Source of the DNA: Plectrocnemia conspersa
Taxonomy: Eukaryota > Arthropoda > Insecta > Trichoptera > Polycentropodidae
DNA length: 64,000 nucleotides
Reading direction: 5' to 3'
Assembly (NCBI GenBank): GCA_009617715.1
Contig: VTFK01000052.1
Coordinates: forward strand, 62,001-126,000
Positions 58,700 to 64,000 of this stretch are shown one piece after another; position 1 is the first letter of the stretch, and the number at the start of each line of letters is the position of its first letter. Made by a program: the position numbers and the translations under genes. Below the pieces are notes generated by a model, which worked only from the letters and a program-made list of their open reading frames with translations, made no database searches and was not told where the DNA came from.

Positions 58700-59988
58700 A
58701 TATTTTATATTAGTATGATATCTCACGTTTACGAATTGTCAGATGACTTATCTTGGCACATTTGATCAATGATACCATTTCCGTTGTAAATTCATATTTT
58801 TTTCCACATATCATCAAATAAAAAAAGGTCACAAGAATAAATCTAGATGTGATGTAGTCGATTATAAGAAATATTATTAATATATACAATGTATATTTCG
58901 TTGTTGAAACAATCAATTCATTATTGAAGGAAATGTTCAAATTATTAAGACATAATATCAAAATTATTATATATGCTGCGTCATCGCCACTGATATAATT
59001 TTAATAGCAAAGAGTGATTAATGTTTTAAGATGTAATAAATCACTCGGTTTTTGTTTATTTTCTTAATATAAATTTAGGGTTATTTTTGCCAATAAAACA
59101 TTTTTGCGAATATCTGACGTTAATCAATAAAATTGTATTCAATTAATCTCACCGCGTTAGTTCGAAAACTTTTATAGATAAAACACAATAAAATATATTC
59201 AATTTCTGTTTTTATTTTTTAGATAAATAATACATTAATGAATATCCAATGAATCACCTACCACTTCAAAAATGTTTTTAGTGGCTGTGAATGCCAATTT
59301 TTTATCAATTTTAGGGCCCAATTTAAATTTCTGTATAAAGAGTTCAGATGTACATAAACACAGATATAACAAAATAGAATCGGGATTACCTAATAGTATA
59401 TTATATATGTATGTGTGTGTTGCGATACACACATATACATCGAATTTAGTGCTTACGTTACGGGTGAAACTACTTTCGGTCCATTAAAACCCTCAAAAAT
59501 CTTTTACTTTAGCGCAATATTCTGACCTTAACCTCTTGGCATCGGACCAACTCCCACGGTCGTACACTTTTACGCTAGGAGTAACGAAAGTAGTCTCGAA
59601 ATAGTCGGTTTAAACTTTGAATCGGGTTCAAGCTTACCTTAAAAACCTAATGGCGTGTTTGAAAATAAAGCAAAAGTTTTATTATAATTTAACAGCGAAA
59701 TGTTTTAGTTATCTGATACACATAATTTGATGTCATTTGAATATTTAATGATACTTATTTCGTGAGTATTATGTACATGCTCTGGCACTAATAACTCTAA
59801 ATAGGCGTTTCTGAATAGCGTAAATTACTCAGTGAAGCTTCTTCTTTCCGATCTAGCGCTTACTCATTAGCAACTGAAGTATATGTTATGTATAATATTT
59901 ATGCCTCGCTTTATTCAGCCAATATATTCTATATTTAGGCAACATAGTTGCTGAGTTTATACAAATAATTATTATGAATAAAAGATCG
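58700..59988. other. No gene recognised
   Basis: A GC-richer stretch at 59450-59650 with repeated CGAAAGTAG-like words has no identified function. Other open frames have no motif. Confidence 0.4.
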
Positions 59989-60280
59989 ACTTAAACCAGC
60001 GGTTCCCAACCTGTGGTACGCAAGTGGATAGTTGGTGGTACGCGAAAAATAATTAGTAATGGCGGACATAAAAAGAAAAAAAAAATCAGTCATAAAAATA
60101 TCGTTTAAATTCTTGTATTTTTTCTAAATTAAATTTTTCAGAAAAGCTCGATGACGATCTTTAATGTTAATGATAAAATTGAAAGTATGATTAAGAAATT
60201 AGATTTTTGGAAACAGTGTATCGTAAACAATTAACCGGAAGTATTCGAAACTCTACATACTTTTTTGGTTAAAAATAAGT

Positions 60281-60697
60281 TTGGCATGTCTCAAGATTTA
60301 CGAGAACATAATAGTTCATTTAACAGGATTAAAATCGTCTTTCATGGAGTATTTTCCAAGACCGGAAAACAAAGATAATATTTGGATTTCAAACCCCTTC
60401 TATGCAGAAAATTTAGAGAAAGCTTCATCGTTGTCAATAAAAGATAAAGAAAATTTTTTAGACTTATCAAGTGATAAAACTATACAGATAAAATTCGAAC
60501 AAAGCAATCAAATTCATTTTTGGTTAAACATTGATAAAGAATATGAAGAACTTTCTGAAAAAGCTCTCAAATTCTTATTACCGTTTACTAGTACGGAATT
60601 AGTAGAAAGAGCTTTTTCTTCATGTTTTTTAAAAAATAAGTATCAAAACAAATTGGACGCAGGTGTAGATTTAAAGGTATATCTCACATATTTTTAA
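60281..60697 (+). pseudogene. hAT transposase C-terminal fragment (family A copy 2)
   Basis: About 138 codons. The same product as at 2598 but 22 residues longer, because the TAA of copy 1 is TTA here, continuing LKNKYQNKLDAGVDLKVYLTY, the usual end of hAT transposases. KALKFLLPFTSTELVERAFS is the dimerisation helix. The upstream frame (MIKKLDFWKQC, then TAA at 60232-60234, then PEVFETLHTFLVKNKFG) joins it through the same frameshift as in copy 1. The ATG of the open frame is an accident of the shift. Non-functional. Confidence 0.85.
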
Positions 60698-61386
60698 AAA
60701 AATTGCAAAAAATTATGTTCTTAGAAACAAGCACAAGGATCTCATTAAATTTATTTCGCTTCTATTATTGTGCTTAAATATTCGTAAAATTTGTTTAAAA
60801 ATTAAACTTATAACTTGATAACAATGTATTATAATCTTAAGCAACACTTTCAAAACTATTATTTTTGATATTAAATAGAAAATTTCAGTAATCAAAATAT
60901 TTTTAAATACTTAATTTTATTAATATTAATAAATTTAAAACAAAAATTTAGCCTGCGGCGCTACTGAAATTTATAAAAATGAAAGTGTAAACTGTTTTTT
61001 TTTAATATCGGTAATTTTTTTTCAATTAATATCGGTAATTTTTGGAAAAAAATTGCATGCATTTTTTTAACACAAATAATTTAATTTAATTCTATGTATT
61101 TTTTTATTAATAAAAATTAGTTGTTAAGAAAAATACTTCCTTAAATGTCCTGGTTCTGAATTTTGAAAAGAAATGAGCTTCGGCAACTTTTATTTAAAAA
61201 AAAACATTGTGATATGTAAAGTTCAAATGTCTCATTGTTATCAAAAAAAAAATAAAATCTCTGGTATTTTTTTTAAACATAAATAAATTGAGTTCTGGGA
61301 AATATAGTTACTCTATAAAATTTATAATGCATCATTTTTATGAAGTGGTACAATTAAGCGTGATGTACTGCCAAGTGGTACGCGAG

Positions 61387-62229
61387 TAGGGCATCCAAAT
61401 ACCCGGCCAAATTAATTACCCGGTTCTACGGGCATTTACCGGGAAATAACCGGGTACCCGGTTTGGTTCCGGGTAATTTTTGTAAGCCGTTAAGAGTCTA
61501 ATTTTTATTATATTTAAATCTTGAATTAAATATGACATGATATATTTAATTTTACTTTAATAATTAATATCATTTTAAAAAAAAATAAGGTATTGAAATA
61601 AAATCAATATATTATGTAATTATTAATCAAAATATTTTTACATTCCATCGTTAGGTACATATATACATATACTTAAATACTACATACATGTGTAACAGTA
61701 CAAAACCGAAATATTTATTTTAACACATATTTGGCAATAATAATACAAATTGCACATGAAAAATACCGAGGAAATAAATTTTATTAAAATTATAAAAGAA
61801 ATTAGATGATTGTATTTATTATATGTATTATATGTAGGTAGAGAAACAAAGCTTATTTTAGTAATGTTCTTTTTGTAAAAAGTTGTATTTTAAAAACACT
61901 AACGAATCTAATGTGTTATATTTTCATTCTACAACGCATTAAAATTTATTTTTATTTACAACTGCAGCCTTTCAAATTAATCCTTATCTATGCATTCGCT
62001 TATCTCGAAATCTATAGGCCGCTAAGTGCTGTCCCTTTTTTGTCGTTCAAAGACGTTAGTCGTTTAAGAACGCCGATTCGGCTCTTCCATTTAATTTAAA
62101 GTAATGGAAAAAAATATTTAAATGAAATTAACCGGATACCCGTCAAAAATTACCCGGTTTTCGGTTCCATGAAGAACATTGGGGGTAACCGGGTACCCGG
62201 TTCCAGTTCTGCCCGGTTCGAATGCCCTA
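61387..62229 (-). mobile_element. Non-autonomous hAT MITE, copy 2 (843 bp), nested
   Basis: Starts TAGGGCATCC and ends ATGCCCTA, with a perfect 8-bp TSD tacgcgag (61379-61386, 62230-62237). Inverted relative to copy 1 at 10015. CCGGGTACCCGG clusters lie at both ends. No coding capacity. It sits inside the right end of hAT-A copy 2. Confidence 0.95.
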
Positions 62230-62282
62230 TACGCGAGCCAAAAAAAAAAGTTGGGAAACGCTGACTTAAACGAAGCTATACT

Positions 62283-62356
62283 AAAATATTATCACATATA
62301 CAAATTAAAAATATTATAATAAAATATTATCACATATACAAATTAAAAATATTATA
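62283..62356 (+). repeat. Tandem duplication, 38-bp unit x2
   Basis: AAAATATTATCACATATAC and the following 19 bp occur twice in direct succession with no visible differences in the shared part. Directly downstream of the hAT-A TSD. Confidence 0.9.
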
Positions 62357-62956
62357 TCCTAATATTTTACAGTTACTAGTGGAGTACTACTAGGGCCACA
62401 TCTCAGACATTATTATTTAAAATACTTTTAAATTAGATCGTAAAAAAATTAAGAACATGAATCAATAGGAATTCAATCGTTTTATAAAAAAAGTTTTTTT
62501 TGAAAGCTTCAAATTAATTAGCATATTTGTTTGCAAAGCAAAATCTTGAGCAATAGCTAACCTTAGCTATTGTACCAGATTTTTTTTCTGTGCATACAAA
62601 TATGCTATTTAATATTAAGCTTACAAAAAAGAACACATTGATTTTAAAACGAAAATAATAATAATTTATTACATTGATTTACTATATATTCTAAATAAAA
62701 TAACGCGCAATAGCAAAGTATTCACAATATAATAATACATCTGCTTTTTGCGAATAAAATATTAGTTTCAAAACTAATTGAAAAACTTTCTGTATAAATT
62801 TATTAATTAAACCAAGTTGTATTGTCGATAGTTTACCCAGTCATTTGCTGGCGAATTTCCTTCGCCTTGTGCTAGCTAAATTTATAAAATTGGTAGCTCA
62901 ACAAAATTGACATTGCTGGTGAATTATAGCAAACAAACGTATGCATTAAAACACGA
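62357..62956. other. No gene recognised
   Basis: AT-rich. Nothing supported. Confidence 0.4.
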
Positions 62957-63540
62957 ATGTTCCTGTTGCGGCAAAATGCTACAGTCATTAAATTTACCAA
63001 ATCGTGCCGAGAATATCGATGTTGCTGCATCCATAATATAAAAATATTATGCAACCTCAACAAATATGTTATAAATTTTATATTATTATCTGCACGCAGT
63101 ATGATGATAACACTAATAGAAAATCCGGTTATTGGTAATATAATACAAGTATATGCTTCTACAGTTGATAAATACAACGAGGAAATTGAAAATTTTAATC
63201 GGAAAATGAAAGAATTAATAAAAAAATACGAAAAAACACATTATTGAAATTACAGGTGATTTCAATGCAAAAGTCATAAATAAATAAATTCCGGAAATAA
63301 CAGGACGCTTCGAGCTAATTCAATTTTGCCAAAAGGAAGATTTAGATATCTCCATTACTCGAATTACCTAAAATATGGCTATATATGTACATAGACGTAA
63401 CCGTTAAATTGCGAGACAAAAATAATACGTAACCAAATTGATTTTATATTAATTAATAATAACTGTATTAAATTAGCAAAAACACGTATAGTACAAATGC
63501 AACTTTATTTTAGCGAAAAGTTGCAAATACCGAAAATTAA
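62957..63540 (+). pseudogene. LINE apurinic-type endonuclease fragment
   Basis: IIQVYASTVDKYNEEIENF then MKELIKKYEKTHY (within the open frame ending 63247) matches I.Q.YAPT.D..DEE.E.FY..L......K. After a frameshift, ITGDFNAKV (63249-63275) is the conserved GDFNAK catalytic block, then GRFELIQFCQKEDLDIS (usual G.RL.EFC....L.I..T). NQIDFILINNN (about 63431-63465) matches the NQIDYIL block. The final SDH motif is not visible. This is the nicking endonuclease of an RTE/CR1-like LINE; its RT would lie further right, beyond readable sequence or the window. Confidence 0.72.
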
Positions 63541-64000
63541 AAGTATATAAAAATCATGAACTAAAACAAAATTATATTTATGACTTTTAAATAATGAAAA
63601 AATACAAATCGAATTTGCATATTTAATAAATCACAATTGCAATGACTAACACATATGAGAAGAAGATAAAATAAATTAGTTTTAGTAAAAAATGATTTGG
63701 GAAAACAACGATTCCGGGCCTCATAATAAAAATTGCACTTTAAATATTTTTTAAATCGTAATTTAATTTTTTGAATAAATATTAATAGGTACGAGTTAAC
63801 CCTTTCTATGCTACAAATAAAAATTAGCCACCGTTGCAATATTATTCTAAAATCATATTTTATGACAAATATTTTAATTAGGCATTGAAAAATATTTACG
63901 CATATTATTTATGTTTAATTTGCTGCTCAGTGTTGCCATATGATGAATTTCTAGTCCAGCTCAATAGCAATAAAATCGTGCCATCGCAGTGTAAACGGTC
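63541..64000. other. No gene recognised
   Basis: AT-rich to the window edge. CAGTGTTGCCATATG at about 63928 could be a transposon end, but its partner would be outside the window. Confidence 0.35.

Larger units (their letters stand above)
59997..62263 (+). mobile_element. hAT family A, copy 2, with nested MITE (2267 bp)
   Basis: Ends CAGCGGTTCCCAAC and the complement of CAGCGTTTCCCAAC. Perfect 8-bp TSD acttaaac (59989-59996, 62264-62271). Without the MITE and its TSD the copy is about 1416 bp, almost equal to copy 1 at 2.3 kb. Same orientation as copy 1. Confidence 0.95.

Noticed and set aside
1..64000. CRISPR arrays, bacterial operons or phage modules
   Set aside because: No regularly spaced repeats, no ribosome-binding-site-led gene strings and no long ORFs. 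The repeat content is typical of an arthropod nuclear genome.

Overview
The window is AT-rich (about three quarters A+T by eye) eukaryotic nuclear DNA, almost certainly from an arthropod and probably an insect. The evidence is the transposon mix: Jockey-type non-LTR retrotransposons, several mariner/Tc1 lineages, hAT elements with BED-type zinc fingers, a Tigger/pogo element and Penelope-like elements. The species cannot be named from this sequence. I found no bacterial operon, CRISPR array, rRNA or intact tRNA gene, and no convincing complete host gene. The window reads as a transposon graveyard lying between or inside genes, and nearly every recognisable protein is a broken transposase or reverse transcriptase.

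Layout. 1-10 kb: Jockey reverse-transcriptase (RT) pieces at the left edge and near 7 kb, with hAT family A copy 1 (2337-3755). 10-20 kb: a non-autonomous hAT MITE (10015-10846), an old mariner (about 11.9 kb), a hAT remnant (14.1 kb), a degenerate tandem repeat and hairpin (16.1-17.3 kb), a GC-rich island beside an RT fragment (18.3-18.7 kb), and a mariner N-terminal piece (19.7 kb). 21-34 kb: many Jockey fragments on both strands, plus hAT family B copy 1 (26275-28655) inserted into the BED zinc-finger coding region of an older hAT. 34-43 kb: a TIR element with a 5-bp target duplication that resembles Transib (34411-35527), and hAT family B copy 2 (39615-43023) carrying a mariner (41306-42563). 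43-50 kb: a LINE linker ORF, a candidate host exon and a candidate core promoter, a Penelope-like RT, an unclassified long-TIR element (46447-47311), a deleted Tigger (48383-49345) and a Tc1 remnant. 51-64 kb: an LTR-like repeat, a perfect 50-bp palindrome beside a Penelope GIY-YIG endonuclease, LINE pieces, a mariner remnant, a second partial copy of the Transib-like element, a tRNA-like SINE candidate, hAT family A copy 2 (59997-62263) containing a second MITE copy, and a LINE endonuclease at the right edge.

How the parts relate. There is no pathway here; the relationships are stratigraphic. Exact target-site duplications (TSDs) give three nested insertions whose relative order can be read directly: MITE into hAT-A, mariner into hAT-B, and hAT-B into an older hAT. 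In the mariner case the sister hAT-B copy in this window supplies the empty site. The best candidates for something not yet described are the long-TIR TA-flanked element at 46.4-47.3 kb, the Transib-like family and the GC-rich island at 18.3 kb. The best candidate for real host coding sequence is the short minus-strand exon at 44006-44177. All homology calls come from reading translations and recalling family motifs; no search was run.
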